DNA of 51,177 bases from Methylomicrobium sp. (GCA_018333785.1 JAGXSU010000060.1:1-51177), one strand, 5' to 3'; shown: positions 15,714 through 26,637, counted from the stretch's first letter. Numbers and translations: made by a program. The notes: a model not told the origin generated them from the sequence alone.

Positions 15714-16847
15714 TCAAGCACGTTTCCAGTGTATTTCAGATGAATCAGAGACGCATTCCGATACTTCAACCCTGTTACGGCCATTGTTCTTAGCCTTGTA
15801 CAGGGCACTGTCAGCGGACTCGATAAGTTTAGCAGCAAGAACCGGACCTGTTAATGATTTAGATTCGGAAGGAATACACGATGAAGCTCCAATGGATAGG
15901 GTCAAGGAGATGGCTTGGCCGTCAAATACAATGGTTAATCCCTGAATAGTGGCGCGAATACGTTCGGCTATATTTTTTAGCGTTTTATCATCGATATGGG
16001 AAAGCAGCGCAACAAATTCCTCCCCTCCATACCTTGCCAGTACATCATTATTTCTGAGCAGGTTTTTAATGGTGCTTGCGACGAGTTTTAGAACATAGTC
16101 ACCCGCTTGATGACCATAAGTATCGTTGACCTGTTTAAAATGATCTATATCTAAAAAAAGGCACGAAAGCGCTTCATTGCTTCGTTGGCAGCGATCCAAT
16201 TCCTCGCTCATCCGTTGCTCTAAAAATCGCCGGTTATTTACCCGGGTCAGCGTATCTATGTAACTGGTGCGCCGCATGGTTTCATAATTCAGATTGTTTT
16301 CCAGACAAATACTGACTACCGAGACCATATGTTCAAGAAAATCAGTCGCCATATTGTCAATAAAGCGGTCAGACTGATAACTGCCAAAGTTTAGCGCACC
16401 CATGACAGTGCCTCGGCGGCATAGCGGGATAATAGCAACACAAACAGGCTTTTCATCGACTTTGGCAAAAAAATCGCCGCATTTATCAGGCCGAAATTGC
16501 CCTATAAACGGCCTCATTGCTAAACTGAACGTATGGTTTAACAACTCTTTATCTTGCAACAAAATCAAATCTTTAATATTGTCGGATTCCAAACCCTCTT
16601 CAGCCAGGCTTTCTGCTAATTCCCCGTCAGTATCAATGATGCTGAACGTCAGCACATCAATATCAAAAAAGATTTTGCCCTCATGCAAAACCAACAAAAT
16701 CATCTCAGCCAGCGAACTGGCATTGATCAGCTGCCGTTCAAAGTCTTGTAACTTTTTAAATGACCGGCTGTTTTGGTTGACTCTGCCGAGCACGCCATCC
16801 AGGTGGCTTTCCAGTACCGATAAATTTGTAATTAAGTCTTCTTGCAA
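15714..16847 (-). CDS. Diguanylate cyclase with N-terminal GAF/DUF484-like sensor
   Basis: A 377-residue cytoplasmic protein. Residues about 30-190 resemble a DUF484/GAF-type sensor (NASSLAEMILLVLHEG, then FDIDVLTFSIID, then VCVAIIPLCRRGTVMGALNF). The C-terminal GGDEF domain begins YIDTLTRVNNRRFLEQRM and has LFLDIDHFKQVNDTYGHQAG and the catalytic motif GGEEF. An RxxD inhibitory site (RNND) sits exactly five residues before GGEEF, so feedback inhibition by cyclic di-GMP is likely. The start is TTG at 16847. It lies between the ATPase operon and the hybrid kinase on the same strand, probably as its own unit. Confidence 0.88.
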   Translation of the reverse strand: MQEDLITNLSVLESHLDGVLGRVNQNSRSFKKLQDFERQLINASSLAEMILLVLHEGKIFFDIDVLTFSIIDTDGELAESLAEEGLESDNIKDLILLQDKELLNHTFSLAMRPFIGQFRPDKCGDFFAKVDEKPVCVAIIPLCRRGTVMGALNFGSYQSDRFIDNMATDFLEHMVSVVSICLENNLNYETMRRTSYIDTLTRVNNRRFLEQRMSEELDRCQRSNEALSCLFLDIDHFKQVNDTYGHQAGDYVLKLVASTIKNLLRNNDVLARYGGEEFVALLSHIDDKTLKNIAERIRATIQGLTIVFDGQAISLTLSIGASSCIPSESKSLTGPVLAAKLIESADSALYKAKNNGRNRVEVSECVSDSSEIHWKRA

Positions 16848-16923
16848 AGTGTTTTCTCAAAAGGCCTTGCTACATGTGACATAAGAGTAGCACTTAACCG
16901 GAAAAATACGACGAACCATTCAG

Positions 16924-19905
16924 TTACGTTTTAATTGGAACCCTACTGGCTGACTTCCGCAGCCAGTGCAGGATAATCGCATAGAGAGCGTCCGGTTCCA
17001 CCGGTTTGCTGATATGGGCGTCCATTCCTGCGGCCAGACAGATCTCGCGATCTTCAACGAAGGCATTGGCGGTCAAGGCCAAAATTGGAATCTTCGCCAT
17101 ACCGGGCAGCAAACGGATGGCGCGGGTGGCCTCCAGTCCGTCCATCAACGGCATCTGCACATCCATCAGAATCAAGTCATAGCCGGCCCCCGCCTTCTCT
17201 AACGCTTCCTGACCATTGTTAGCAGTATCAGGTGCGAGGCCGGCGTCCTCAAGCAGGTAGGTCATCACTTCGCGGTTTACCGGCTCGTCTTCCGCGAGCA
17301 GCACACGGGCACCGGGGAACAGACGGGCCAAAGCATCGCACGGAAGCTCGGCGGTTTCCATTGGCGCCATCGGCTTTGAGTCAATCGCCCGCCTGAGCCT
17401 GACGGTCGCCCAGAAGGTGCTGCCGGTGCCTTCCTGACTGCTCACCCCCGCATCGCCGCCCATCAAGCGAGCAATGCGTCTGGAGATGATCAGGCCCAGT
17501 CCTGTGCCACCGTAATTACGACTGATCGAGTCATCAGCCTGGGTAAAGGGTCGGAAAAGCATGGCTTGCTGCTCGGTGCTGATGCCTATGCCCTGATCGG
17601 TGACCTCGATCTTTACCAACACGCTGTGACTGTCTTCCTCTTCAATGCTGGCGTAAACTGTGATCTGGCCGCGTGAGGAGAACTTGATGGCATTGTTGGT
17701 GAAGTTGAGTAGAATCTGACGCAGCCGCATAGCGTCGCCACACAGCCGCTCGGGCAAAGCCGGATCGATATGCCATGACAGGCCCAAACCCTTGGCCTGG
17801 GCAGTCATGTCCTGCATCTGCAAAGCGCCGTCAATGGCTTCTGCCAGCGAAAAGTCTTTCTCTTCCAGCGTCAGCCGGTCTGATTCGATCTTGGATAGAT
17901 CAAGAATATCATTGATGATGTCGAGCAGATGTTTTGCCGCACCCTGGCTTTTGTTCAGCCAGTCAATCTGTTGGGGGTCGGTGGCACGGCGCAGAACCAG
18001 GTCAGTCATGCCCAGGATGCCATTCATCGGTGTGCGCAGCTCATGGCTCATGTTGGCCAGGAAGATACTTTTAGCGCGGTTAGCTGCTTCGGCATCGTCA
18101 CGGGCGTGGGACAGTTCGAGGGTGCGAGACAACACCAGTTCTTCCAGGTGATGACGGTGCTGTTCCAGCTCGGCTTCGGCCCGCTTGCGGTCGGTGATGT
18201 CTTGCACCAGCGCAACAAAGTAGTTAATCGTCCGGTCGGGTTTGCGTAAGCAGCACACAGAAATCGAAGCATCGATGACGGAACCGTCCTTGCGAATGAA
18301 GCGTTTGTCCAGCGAATAGCCCTCGGTCTTGCCCTCGAGTACCTGATTGAAATGCGCGACATCGCGAGCTATGTCCTCAGGATGCGTAATCGCCGTCCAG
18401 GTCAGCGTTACCAATTCTTCTCGAGGATAGCCGAAAATTTCGCAGAGCCGTTCATTGACCTCAATCCAACCTTTTTCCACCGAGGTGATGGCAAAACCAA
18501 GCAGCGGCAGGTTGAAATAGCTGCGAAAGCGTTCCTCGCTCTCCTGTAACACATCCTCCGCATGCTTGCGGTCGGTGATGTCCTGCATGGCACCGATCAT
18601 TCGAATGGCTTGGCCTTGTTCATCGCGCAGCACATAACCTCTATCCATGACTTCTGCGTAGGTACCGTCGGCTTTTCGAAAACGGTATTCGTCATGCCAG
18701 ACATTCAGTTCGGGACAGTTCAAAACGGCAAAGAACGAATCGTGCAAACTTTTTCGGTCATCCGGATGCACACGATCCAGCCACCATTGGGCGTTCACCG
18801 GTCGCTCGACAATCTCGGTCCAGCCGAACACGGCTGTTCCGGCCTCATTCCATTGCTGCGTATCGTTAATTACATCCCAGTCCCATATGACATCGTTGGC
18901 CGCCTTATTTGCAAATCGATAACGCTCATACAAAGAATGAAGTTCTTTCTCTCGCCGCTTGCGCTCAGTGATGTCCTGGACCGTCCCACAAAGGCCTACC
19001 GTTTCGCCTGTAGAATCAATTTCGGCCTCACCCTGCACCCACATCCATCCGCTGTTTCCGTCTTTTCTGACAGTTTCCAGTTCAAGCGAATAGGGAATTC
19101 GGGTCTCCCTGGTGTGGGCCATAGCCGTGGTCAACCTCTCCCAGCTTTCGGGAGTGAGCAATTTGATAGGTTCGCTGAAAGGCGGGGGCGGAAACGAAGG
19201 ATCGAATCCATAAAGTTTGTAGAGTTCTTCAGACCAAACGACCTGATTGGTTGCAATGTCCAGATGCCAACTGCCGACATGGGCAATTCGCTGCGATTCT
19301 CTCAGATCCTTCACGTTCCTGCGCAGCGCGTCCTCCGCCCGCTTGAGTTCGCTGATGTCGCTGATCACCATGCGGCAGACCGCTGCTCCGTTTTCCGCCT
19401 GGGCAGCGATTCCCGACAGTTGCGCCCAGAAGAGCGTGCCGTCCGGTTTGGTCAATCGTAACTCGCCTTTCCGGGGTTGGCTCCCAACAAAAAGCTGCTT
19501 ACGGAGAAGGTAGTAGCTGTCCTGATCTTCCTTGAGGATAAAGCGTGAAAACGGCTGCTTCACCAGCGCGCTTCGAGGCATGCCCAAAAGAGTGGCGGCC
19601 GTCAGATTGGCCTCTAAAATCAGTCCCTGCTCGGACAATGTGCAGTAGCCCACCGGGGCAAGGTCATAAAGATCGAAATAACGCGCCCGCCCGATTTCGA
19701 GCTGGATCTGGGCCGAGCGCAGTTCCTCGTTTTGCATCTCCAGTTCTATCTGATGCACCCGCAGTTCGTGGAGTGTTTGCCGGATTGCTTCGGGGGAGAG
19801 AGTCTCGCTGTCTTCCTGCGTTCGGGCAGCCCGTTCTTGGGCAAGTATTTCAGCCTTTCGCCGTAACTCCTCAGGGTTAATGGGGCGGCTTTCCGGGTTA
19901 GTCAC
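16924..19905 (-). CDS. Hybrid sensor histidine kinase with four PAS domains and receiver
   Basis: A 993-residue kinase. A polar N-terminal helix (about 1-75) is followed by four PAS/PAC units at about 75-190, 205-320, 325-450 and 455-580, each ending in a D-I-T/S-x-x-K/R-R/H connector. A coiled coil leads to HisKA ([14 protein letters not shown], phospho-acceptor His), HATPase ([22 protein letters not shown]) and a C-terminal receiver (LLAEDEPVN, phospho-acceptor Asp in LILMDVQMP, and a Lys in HISKPV). No transmembrane segment is seen, so it is cytosolic. It starts at GTG 19905 with a strong GGAGG site and overlaps the CheBR stop (GTGA), so the two form one operon and probably one pathway. 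It is GC-rich compared with its flanks. Confidence 0.93.
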   Translation of the reverse strand: MTNPESRPINPEELRRKAEILAQERAARTQEDSETLSPEAIRQTLHELRVHQIELEMQNEELRSAQIQLEIGRARYFDLYDLAPVGYCTLSEQGLILEANLTAATLLGMPRSALVKQPFSRFILKEDQDSYYLLRKQLFVGSQPRKGELRLTKPDGTLFWAQLSGIAAQAENGAAVCRMVISDISELKRAEDALRRNVKDLRESQRIAHVGSWHLDIATNQVVWSEELYKLYGFDPSFPPPPFSEPIKLLTPESWERLTTAMAHTRETRIPYSLELETVRKDGNSGWMWVQGEAEIDSTGETVGLCGTVQDITERKRREKELHSLYERYRFANKAANDVIWDWDVINDTQQWNEAGTAVFGWTEIVERPVNAQWWLDRVHPDDRKSLHDSFFAVLNCPELNVWHDEYRFRKADGTYAEVMDRGYVLRDEQGQAIRMIGAMQDITDRKHAEDVLQESEERFRSYFNLPLLGFAITSVEKGWIEVNERLCEIFGYPREELVTLTWTAITHPEDIARDVAHFNQVLEGKTEGYSLDKRFIRKDGSVIDASISVCCLRKPDRTINYFVALVQDITDRKRAEAELEQHRHHLEELVLSRTLELSHARDDAEAANRAKSIFLANMSHELRTPMNGILGMTDLVLRRATDPQQIDWLNKSQGAAKHLLDIINDILDLSKIESDRLTLEEKDFSLAEAIDGALQMQDMTAQAKGLGLSWHIDPALPERLCGDAMRLRQILLNFTNNAIKFSSRGQITVYASIEEEDSHSVLVKIEVTDQGIGISTEQQAMLFRPFTQADDSISRNYGGTGLGLIISRRIARLMGGDAGVSSQEGTGSTFWATVRLRRAIDSKPMAPMETAELPCDALARLFPGARVLLAEDEPVNREVMTYLLEDAGLAPDTANNGQEALEKAGAGYDLILMDVQMPLMDGLEATRAIRLLPGMAKIPILALTANAFVEDREICLAAGMDAHISKPVEPDALYAIILHWLRKSASRVPIKT

Positions 19906-22900
19906 GGGTTGCCTCCGATATTTTCGGATGTCGAAGAACCCTTTGTTTCGGAATCAGCGCGTTCCCGGCTTTTTGGGCTGTTAACCTCCAGAGAAGAACA
20001 AGTGATTCCGACTATGTGGCTACTGGAATCAAGAAGCGGCTCGATGGTCAGGTCATACACACCGATTTTGCCTTGAAGGGTCATCTGTACGTTTTGGCGT
20101 AGGCTTTTTCCGCTGTCCAGTACCTGTTGCTTGAGAGCCGTCAGGGTTGCGGCCTCCTGTGTCGGAAGAAGATCGGCGTCGGTCTTGCCAATGACGGATT
20201 CCGCATTGATTTCTAGGTTGGGGTTATGAATCCAGGTGTAGCGAAGGTCCAGATCCTGATTAAATACTGCTATTGCAGAACTGCTGATGGCAACCCGCAA
20301 ACGTTCTTCGTTCATCCGCAGCTCTTCTTGCAGCTTGCGTGCTACCGTAATGTCCACAAAGGTGAGGACCGCACCTTCGATGACGTTATCCAGGGTGCGG
20401 TAGGGCTGAATGCGCATCGTGTACCACCGGCCCACGGAACTTCGCACTTCGTGCTCCTTTGGGATCAGCGTATCGAGTACGGCCTGCGTGTCCTCCTTCA
20501 GGCTGTCATAGCCGGACAAGTTGGAGACGATGTGGGACACCGGCCTGCCAATATCGCTTTGGATCAGGTTAATGATTTTTGTGGCAGCAGGTGTGAAGCG
20601 CAGGATGCGCAACCGGTGGTCCACAAAGAGCGTGGCAATGCCGGTGCCGGCCAGCAAGTTGTTCATGTCGTTGTTGACGCGCGAAAGGTCGGCCACCTTG
20701 GTTTGCAGCTCGGCGTTGACGGTAGCCAGTTCCTCGTTCACCGATTGCAACTCTTCCTTGGAGGTTTCCAGCTCCTCGTTAGTGGATTGCAGTTCCTCGT
20801 TCACCGACTGCAGCTCTTCGTTGGATGACTTGAGTTCTTCGTTAGAGGTCTCCAGTTCTTCGTTGGAAGTCTGAAGATACTCCTCCTTGGCCCGCAGCTC
20901 CAGCTTCAGTGCCGCGATGCGGTCGTCGACATCCAGGCTTAACAGGTCTTCTGATGACGATTTGCCGGGCGGATCAGCGGATAGTGATGGCTTATCACCG
21001 ATCATGGGCTCTTGTGCCGGCTCCAGAATGACCAGGTACAAAGGCGGCTCGGGGGAAGCCGACGGGGCAACGGCCACCGGACGGACAATCAATTTGACGT
21101 TGGTGAAGTCGCCATTGGTCTTCACACGCACACTCGGATACACCATGGTTTCACCGGTTTGCGCGGCTTTGTGCAACGCCGTGGTCAGGTCTCGCCGCAA
21201 CCCTTCCCGGGCCATCTTCAGAATATTATTGGGTCCGCATTCCCCCGGGGCGGGCTCCAGGTACATGCCGGTGCGGCCGTGAAGAAAAAGAATATCGCCT
21301 TGGGCGTTGACCAGCGCCCCGGCCTGGATAAGTTGTTGCAGCATGGCCTGTTCGGTCAATTCGCGCAGCGGTAATTTCTTTATGAGGGTCGTTTTTTCGC
21401 CGGTGCGCGGCGGCCCTGTATCAGGCGACATCATGGGTGGTAAGAACCTTACCAGGCTAGCGCGCTGTTTGCCGAAGTGGTCTTCCTTGCGTCGATAGAT
21501 TTTCTGCTTGCGGTCCAGAACAGCGTAAAGATCGTCAAACTCACCAACGGATTCGGAGGTTCCCAAAAAAAGAAAACCGCCTGGGTTCAGGGCATAGTGG
21601 AATAGCGGGATGAGATTTTTTTGCAGATCACCGCCCAGGTAGATCAGCAGGTTACGGCAACTGATCAGATCCAGCCTGGAAAAGGACGGATCTTTGATTA
21701 CGTTTTGCTCCGAAAAAATCAACATGTCGCGGATGCTTTTGTGGATGCGGTAGGCACATTCGCTCGGCTCGGCAGCGAAAAAGCGCGTCAGTCGCTCCGG
21801 CGTGAGGTCTGTGCCGATGGAGGCCGGATAAATGCCGACACGGGCCGCGGCAATGGCACGGCTGTCGATGTCCGTGGCAAAGATCTGTATCTCGGGGCTC
21901 TGTCTCAGAGCCTCCTGCCGCTCTGCCAGTAAAATGGCCAAAGAATACGCCTCTTCGCCGGTGGAACAGCCGGGCACCCAGATACGTATCGGGGCATCCG
22001 AGCCCTTTCCGGAAAATAGTTTGGGAATGACCTGCTCTTCTAAGGCTAAGAAGGCTTCGGGGTCGCGGAAAAAACTGGTCACACCGATCAGCATGTCGCG
22101 AAACAGAGCCTCTACTTCTTCGGGCGTTTGCTGGATAAATTTGACGTAGCCATCCATGGTTTCGATCTGGTACACGGCCATACGCCGTTCGATGCGCCGC
22201 TGAATGGTGGAGGGCTTGTATTGAGAAAAGTCATGGCCAGTCTGGGCGCGCAACAAGACAAAGATCTTCTTGAGTGCGTTCTCGGTCTTGGGGGGCGGAG
22301 TAGCGGGCAGGGGCGGCTTGCCAAAGGCATGCGTTACATAGGCCATGAGTTGGGCAGGCATCTCTGCCGGCGGCAGTTCGTAATCCACAAGTCCCGTGGC
22401 AATGGCGCTACGCGGCATGCCGTCGTATTCTGTAGACTCCGGGGTCTGGACCATTACCATGCCGCCCTCTCCTTTGATGGCTCGCACCCCCAGAGTACCG
22501 TCGCTGCCGGTGCCCGAAAGCACCACACCGATGGCCCGCCCGTGCTGGTCTTGGGCTAGCGACCGGAAAAAGAAGTCGATGGGCAGTCGCTGGCCGCGCG
22601 GGGCCGCGGGTTCGAGCAGTTGCAGCGAGCCATTCAAAAAGGCCATGTCGCGATTGGGGGGGATTATATAGGCGCAATTAGGCGTCACCGACGTGCCGTC
22701 TTGGACCTCAAAGACCTGCATGCGGGTGTAGCGCTGGATCAGGTCGGCCAGGATGCTTTTGTGATCCGGGGCCAAATGCTGAACCAGCACAAAGGCCATG
22801 CCCGGTTGAGTGTCTGCAGGCATGGCGGAGAAGAAAGCCTCAAATGCCGCCAGACCTCCGGCTGATGCACCGATGCCGACAATGGGGAAGTCATCAGCGC

Positions 22901-23027
22901 ACTGACCAGCCGAAGGCTTAGCGGCAATGGCATTGTCGGCGTCTCCGGAGCGCTCAGGCGGCAGGGTGGTTATTGTTTTCCCCGAGTGTTCAGCCTGTTT
23001 GATCCGGTCATTTTTTCTCTTTGTCAT
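19902..23027 (-). CDS. CheB-CheR fusion protein with PAS domains
   Basis: A protein of about 1041 residues from ATG 23027; an upstream GTG at 23051 is an alternative. After a polar leader come a CheB methylesterase domain ([16 protein letters not shown] with the catalytic Ser, [12 protein letters not shown] with the His, [13 protein letters not shown] with the Asp), then a CheR methyltransferase domain ([25 protein letters not shown] for SAM binding, RNLLIYL). A long Glu/Ser/Asn coiled coil of repeated [12 protein letters not shown] units and two PAS regions follow. No N-terminal CheB receiver is present. Such fusions may modify chemoreceptors or act as sensors feeding the adjacent kinase. 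The composition is GC-rich like the kinase gene. Confidence 0.92.
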   Translation of the reverse strand: MTKRKNDRIKQAEHSGKTITTLPPERSGDADNAIAAKPSAGQCADDFPIVGIGASAGGLAAFEAFFSAMPADTQPGMAFVLVQHLAPDHKSILADLIQRYTRMQVFEVQDGTSVTPNCAYIIPPNRDMAFLNGSLQLLEPAAPRGQRLPIDFFFRSLAQDQHGRAIGVVLSGTGSDGTLGVRAIKGEGGMVMVQTPESTEYDGMPRSAIATGLVDYELPPAEMPAQLMAYVTHAFGKPPLPATPPPKTENALKKIFVLLRAQTGHDFSQYKPSTIQRRIERRMAVYQIETMDGYVKFIQQTPEEVEALFRDMLIGVTSFFRDPEAFLALEEQVIPKLFSGKGSDAPIRIWVPGCSTGEEAYSLAILLAERQEALRQSPEIQIFATDIDSRAIAAARVGIYPASIGTDLTPERLTRFFAAEPSECAYRIHKSIRDMLIFSEQNVIKDPSFSRLDLISCRNLLIYLGGDLQKNLIPLFHYALNPGGFLFLGTSESVGEFDDLYAVLDRKQKIYRRKEDHFGKQRASLVRFLPPMMSPDTGPPRTGEKTTLIKKLPLRELTEQAMLQQLIQAGALVNAQGDILFLHGRTGMYLEPAPGECGPNNILKMAREGLRRDLTTALHKAAQTGETMVYPSVRVKTNGDFTNVKLIVRPVAVAPSASPEPPLYLVILEPAQEPMIGDKPSLSADPPGKSSSEDLLSLDVDDRIAALKLELRAKEEYLQTSNEELETSNEELKSSNEELQSVNEELQSTNEELETSKEELQSVNEELATVNAELQTKVADLSRVNNDMNNLLAGTGIATLFVDHRLRILRFTPAATKIINLIQSDIGRPVSHIVSNLSGYDSLKEDTQAVLDTLIPKEHEVRSSVGRWYTMRIQPYRTLDNVIEGAVLTFVDITVARKLQEELRMNEERLRVAISSSAIAVFNQDLDLRYTWIHNPNLEINAESVIGKTDADLLPTQEAATLTALKQQVLDSGKSLRQNVQMTLQGKIGVYDLTIEPLLDSSSHIVGITCSSLEVNSPKSRERADSETKGSSTSENIGGNP

Positions 23028-23051
23028 GTCATTCTCAGCAATGAAACGCAC

Positions 23052-23453
23052 GAAACTTGATCATCATACTCTGGCGGTGTCCAATAGTTTGAATAAATTT
23101 TATGGGATATTCCTCGTCACGTCTCACCGGATTGCCAAGGTGGCAGTAAGCACAAGAGCCCTTTAAAAAAATGTAGCCGCACAGTTTACGGCAGCTTTTC
23201 CGTTATGGGGTTTGCTTCGAGGGTCTTCTTGCTTTTGTCCGAACTTTTAGTCCGTTATTCGAACCCACCCGCTTTTACGGGTGGCTGTTTAGTTTTGGTT
23301 GGAATTTGCCCGGCCCCATGCCATTGCAGGCGTGCGGAGGCAGTAGATGGTCAATGACCGGATTTCACTTTGCTTTATCCACGTCTACGCCAGAGACTAC
23401 TTTCCAGGTTTTCCTGTCAAATTAAGTCAGATAAGGAGCTTTTTTCTCATAAA
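23052..23453. other. Gene-free region between CheBR and double-receiver gene
   Basis: About 400 bp with no credible reading frame on either strand. A 7-bp hairpin (CCACCCG at 23265-23271 with CGGGTGG at 23278-23284) is visible but lacks a clear U-tract. The left part stays GC-rich like the neighbouring CheBR gene, and composition falls toward 23400. I see nothing else I can name. Confidence 0.5.
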
Positions 23454-24260
23454 CTAATGCTGTTCCAGCAGCCTAAACAACATTTCACGTATGTTCATCG
23501 GCTCAAAAGGCTTGTCACAAATGGCTGAGACACCGGCCTGTTGAACTCGGCTCAACCTTTTTTCGTTGGCCTCACTGGTTACCATCAGAATGGGCACAAA
23601 ACGGTTATCCAGAGTATCTCGGATTGATTTAATCAACGCTTCTCCATCCATTTCCGGCATATTGTAATCAGTCACGATCAGATCGAAAGATTCGTTGTTA
23701 TCCGAAAATATCTGCAATGCTTCCTTGCCATTTCTTGCTGTCGATACATGGGTAATGCCCATGTTGTTTAAAATTCGTGTGATGTGTTTAAGCGACATGA
23801 TGCTGTCATCGACAACCAGCACGCGAATACTCTCTATGTCGTATGAATCGAGATGTATTTCTTCAGGTTCGACCAGTTCTATGGTCGCTCGTAAAGCCCG
23901 CTTTAAATCCGAATGACTGAAGGGTTTTGGCAATATGGCTACTACACCGGATTGCCTGATAGGTTCCAGCGCCGCTAAATTGGTTTCGCTGGAAATGAGC
24001 ATGCAGACTGTGTTCTCAAATTGATGCGAATTTTTTATCGATGAAAAAAGTTCGGTTGCCGTCATGTCCGGAAGATACATGCTGCTGATGATCAAATCGG
24101 GTTGATAATTTTCAAGCACGGCCATCGCTTGTTCACCGGATGAGACACCCTGAATATTAACGACTCCCTCCTCATGCAGATGATTGAGTATGATTTTCAG
24201 CTGGGTTACCGAAGGCTCGATCAGAACAATCGACAAGTCAGATATTGAGAGATAAGTCAT
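23454..24260 (-). CDS. Double-receiver response regulator, first receiver degenerate
   Basis: A 268-residue protein made of two receiver domains and no output domain. The second (residues about 143-265) is complete: VLVVDDS acidic pocket, phospho-acceptor Asp in LIVTDYNMPEMDG, Thr/Ser in MVTSEA and Lys in CDKPF. The first (about 8-130) has IEPS in place of the acidic pair and LIISSMYLP in place of the Asp-containing motif, while keeping LPKPF. It therefore probably cannot be phosphorylated and may act as a pseudo-receiver for dimerisation or partner binding. It may relay phosphate from the hybrid kinase upstream, but the composition differs and the 400-bp gap argues for a separate unit. Confidence 0.85.
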   Translation of the reverse strand: MTYLSISDLSIVLIEPSVTQLKIILNHLHEEGVVNIQGVSSGEQAMAVLENYQPDLIISSMYLPDMTATELFSSIKNSHQFENTVCMLISSETNLAALEPIRQSGVVAILPKPFSHSDLKRALRATIELVEPEEIHLDSYDIESIRVLVVDDSIMSLKHITRILNNMGITHVSTARNGKEALQIFSDNNESFDLIVTDYNMPEMDGEALIKSIRDTLDNRFVPILMVTSEANEKRLSRVQQAGVSAICDKPFEPMNIREMLFRLLEQH

Positions 24261-24394
24261 AAAGGTTACTTGATCAATGAATTAATGAAATTGCAACTAA
24301 AAGCTTCTAATACGATGAATGCGGTGTAATTGAAATTGGCAGGCCACTTTCTTCAAACTGTTGTGATCGCCTGTTTCTTTAATAACGTGTGAAT

Positions 24395-24922
24395 TCATTC
24401 TTGCCCGTCAAATACGTTAATAAAGCCCTCATGATTGGGCATGGTAATCCGCGGAAGGGTTTTCGCACTTATTTCATCCTCATTTTTGATGATGTGGTTA
24501 ATGTATAGAAGATAAGCGGTCACCGCATATAACTGATCATCAGTTAACGATCCAGGCGCCGATAAAGGCATGGAACGTCTTATAAAATCAAACAAAGTCG
24601 TGGCATAAGGCCAGTAAGTTCCGATAGTTTTATCGGGCGGATTATCAGTTAATCCGTGCATTGCACCGGCTAATTCTTCAGCGCTGCCCCCTTCCCCTTT
24701 GAGGCCATGACAGGTTTGGCAATGCTGGTTGTAAACGGCTTCTCCCTGAGTTGCATTGCCTGATCCTTGCGGTAAACCCTCGCCATCAGGAAATACGTCA
24801 TAGCGGCCTTGTTCGAGAAAATCAACAGTGGCTATTTCTCCCAAGTCAGGACTGCTCTCAGCAATGACAGCCACAGACCAGCAAACACTAAAAAAGAATA
24901 GCAGAGTTTTACGCATAGACAT
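24395..24922 (-). CDS. Monohaem cytochrome c, partner of SoxC/SorA-like dehydrogenase
   Basis: A 175-residue exported protein from ATG 24922, which overlaps the end of the upstream molybdoenzyme gene by 14 bp; a second ATG two codons later is an alternative. A signal peptide (MRKTLLFFFSVCWSVAVIAES) leads to a class I cytochrome with C-x-x-C-H (HCQTCHGLKGEGG) and a likely distal Met ligand in RRSMPL, followed by LTDDQLYAVTAYLLYIN, the typical last helix. It should accept electrons from the dehydrogenase in the periplasm and pass them to the respiratory chain. Gene overlap supports co-expression as a SorAB- or SoxCD-like pair. Confidence 0.88.
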   Translation of the reverse strand: MSMRKTLLFFFSVCWSVAVIAESSPDLGEIATVDFLEQGRYDVFPDGEGLPQGSGNATQGEAVYNQHCQTCHGLKGEGGSAEELAGAMHGLTDNPPDKTIGTYWPYATTLFDFIRRSMPLSAPGSLTDDQLYAVTAYLLYINHIIKNEDEISAKTLPRITMPNHEGFINVFDGQE

Positions 24923-26165
24923 GACTGACACTCCCATCATCGGCAATCGCCCAACTGACAATGGCGTGATAGTGAAAATAGCCCTGCTGACCTTTTGCCT
25001 GGATAAGTTCATGCCGCTCAGGCTGCTGATTGCCTTGTTCATCAATTGCACGGCTTTTTAATACGGCCTTTTTTCCTTCCCATTGCCAAGGTATGCGAAA
25101 ACGAGTGAAACAGCGTGACAAAACCGGTTCCTGTAATTGCGCTTCCGCCCAGCTTTTCCCCCCATCCGCCGATACTTCGACTTTAACGATTTTGCCATGA
25201 CCACTCCAGGCCAGACCGGTAATCTGATACAAGCCTGGTTTATTAAGTTGCTGGCCGTAGGACGGACGAGTAATCAGGGACTTAACACCCATTACAAAAC
25301 TGAATTGCTCTGCTTTGCCGTTGGGTAGCAATTCGGTATATTTCGCCGTTTCATTTCTTGCCATAACCGGTCTGTTAGTCAAACGTAACCGACGCAACCA
25401 TTTGACATTCAACACTCCTTCCCAGCCCGGCACCAATAAACGAACCGGATAACCATTCTCCGGCCTGATTCGCTCACCGTTTTGATAAAAAGCCAACAGG
25501 CAATCATCCAGCAGTTTTTCCAACGGCAAACTGATACTCATCATCGAGGCATCGGCGCCTTCGGCAATTACCCATTTTGCTCTGCCTTTGATACCGGCTT
25601 CGTCGAACAGCATTTTGACCGGAACGCCGGTCCATTCGCTGCATGAGGCCATGCCATGAAAATACCCCGCTTCGGTTTGCATGGGCTCTGCATGCCAACC
25701 GGCATTGCTGTTACCACCACATTCAATAAAACAATAACGGCTGGTCATTGGGTAACGTAATAAATCCTCTATTTTGAAAACCAGTGCCCGATTCACCAGA
25801 CCATGAATCAATAAACGATGACTATCGGGATCAATATCCGGAACGCCGTTATGGTGACGCTCAAAATGTAAACCATTAGGCGTTATCATCCCTTCCAAAG
25901 CATGCAGCGGCGTCCATGAAACCCCGTTGACCGGAGCTGCGGCATTACCCATCGTCCAGCGTATTACTTTGTTTTCGTGATTGGATGGGTTGCCGTAATT
26001 TGATAAAGCCCGCCCTGGCGTAGACATTGCATCGCTACGCACTGCTTCGGCCATAGCAGAGGGAGCTAACCATGCAATACTGGTAAAAGTGAGTCCTTTT
26101 TTAAGAAACAAACGTCTATCCAATAGTCCACCTTCGGCTATGGGTTTAAATTCATCATCATGCAT
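24909..26165 (-). CDS. Sulfite/sulfane dehydrogenase, molybdopterin subunit (SoxC/SorA-like)
   Basis: A 418-residue sulfite-oxidase-family enzyme. The N-terminus carries a twin-arginine signal (DRRLFLKKG, then a hydrophobic stretch ending SAMA). The molybdenum domain shows RYCFIECGGNSNAGW with the candidate Mo-ligand Cys, YFHGMASCSEWTGVPVKMLF, GADASMMSISLPLEK and VPGWEGVLNVKWLRRL. The C-terminal dimerisation domain has ITGLAWSGHGKI-x-KVEVSADGG. It most resembles SoxC. No other sox genes are in view, so oxidation of sulfite or a related sulfur compound in the periplasm is the safer call. The next gene, overlapping by 14 bp, encodes its cytochrome. Confidence 0.9.
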   Translation of the reverse strand: MHDDEFKPIAEGGLLDRRLFLKKGLTFTSIAWLAPSAMAEAVRSDAMSTPGRALSNYGNPSNHENKVIRWTMGNAAAPVNGVSWTPLHALEGMITPNGLHFERHHNGVPDIDPDSHRLLIHGLVNRALVFKIEDLLRYPMTSRYCFIECGGNSNAGWHAEPMQTEAGYFHGMASCSEWTGVPVKMLFDEAGIKGRAKWVIAEGADASMMSISLPLEKLLDDCLLAFYQNGERIRPENGYPVRLLVPGWEGVLNVKWLRRLRLTNRPVMARNETAKYTELLPNGKAEQFSFVMGVKSLITRPSYGQQLNKPGLYQITGLAWSGHGKIVKVEVSADGGKSWAEAQLQEPVLSRCFTRFRIPWQWEGKKAVLKSRAIDEQGNQQPERHELIQAKGQQGYFHYHAIVSWAIADDGSVSHVYA

Positions 26166-26637
26166 TGGCTTGGCATCCTCTCAAATCGTTTAAGTTCTTA
26201 GCGGGGCGGCGGCTAATGGCGCTTCTTGTCTGATAAAGAGTGTAAACGTTATGTCAGCTAGATTCGATAGCTGTTCTGATTCATTGCCATAATGCGGCTC
26301 TTCTCGGCATGAGAAAAATTACACTACCCTTAAACATCAACTACCTATAAAACAAATTTAAGTTTTAACTTAACAAGTGTTATTGGTAACATAAATTAAT
26401 AATCTGAAGTTTCCACGTTTTTTAGGGTTATCCAGGCTTGTTAGAGAGCTTTGTTTGCATTAGTAGTTTTATACCGCGTAAGCGAATCCAGTAGCCATGG
26501 ATGGCAATGGCTTAGCACGTCCCTGGATCCTGGATCCCGGCAATCCCCACCGGGATGACGCCCAAGCCATACGCGAACAATGCTTTTTTAAATAGGTTTG
26601 CCAGTGCTTTAACCTCCATTTTTATCAAGGTCATACC
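26166..26637. other. Intergenic region with MITE-like element
   Basis: About 470 bp between the divergent soxC-like gene and the lipoprotein gene. It should hold both promoters. The part 26320-26410 is AT-rich and the part 26446-26595 contains repeat copy B. No reading frame is credible. Confidence 0.6.
26446..26595. repeat. MITE/REP-like element, copy B
   Basis: It contains ACCGCGTAAGCGAATCCAGT (26473-26492), the inverse of a segment of copy A, then GCCATGGATGG, then CCCGGCAATCCCCACCGGG (26536-26554) and GATGACGCC, shared with copy C, and ACGCGAACA near the right end. The outer ends (AGCTTTGTTTGCATTAG at left; inverse of AGCATTGTTCGCGTATG at right) are imperfect inverted repeats. Confidence 0.65.

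Noticed and set aside
18562-19461. 299-residue plus-strand frame opposite the hybrid kinase
   Set aside because: Long antisense frames are common in GC-rich coding sequence; the minus strand encodes clear PAS domains here.
20226-22559. Several plus-strand frames opposite CheBR
   Set aside because: They mirror the repetitive coiled-coil and catalytic domains of CheBR and have no independent motifs.
23265-23284. 7-bp GC hairpin as a terminator
   Set aside because: No run of T's follows on either strand, so I left it as an unexplained hairpin.
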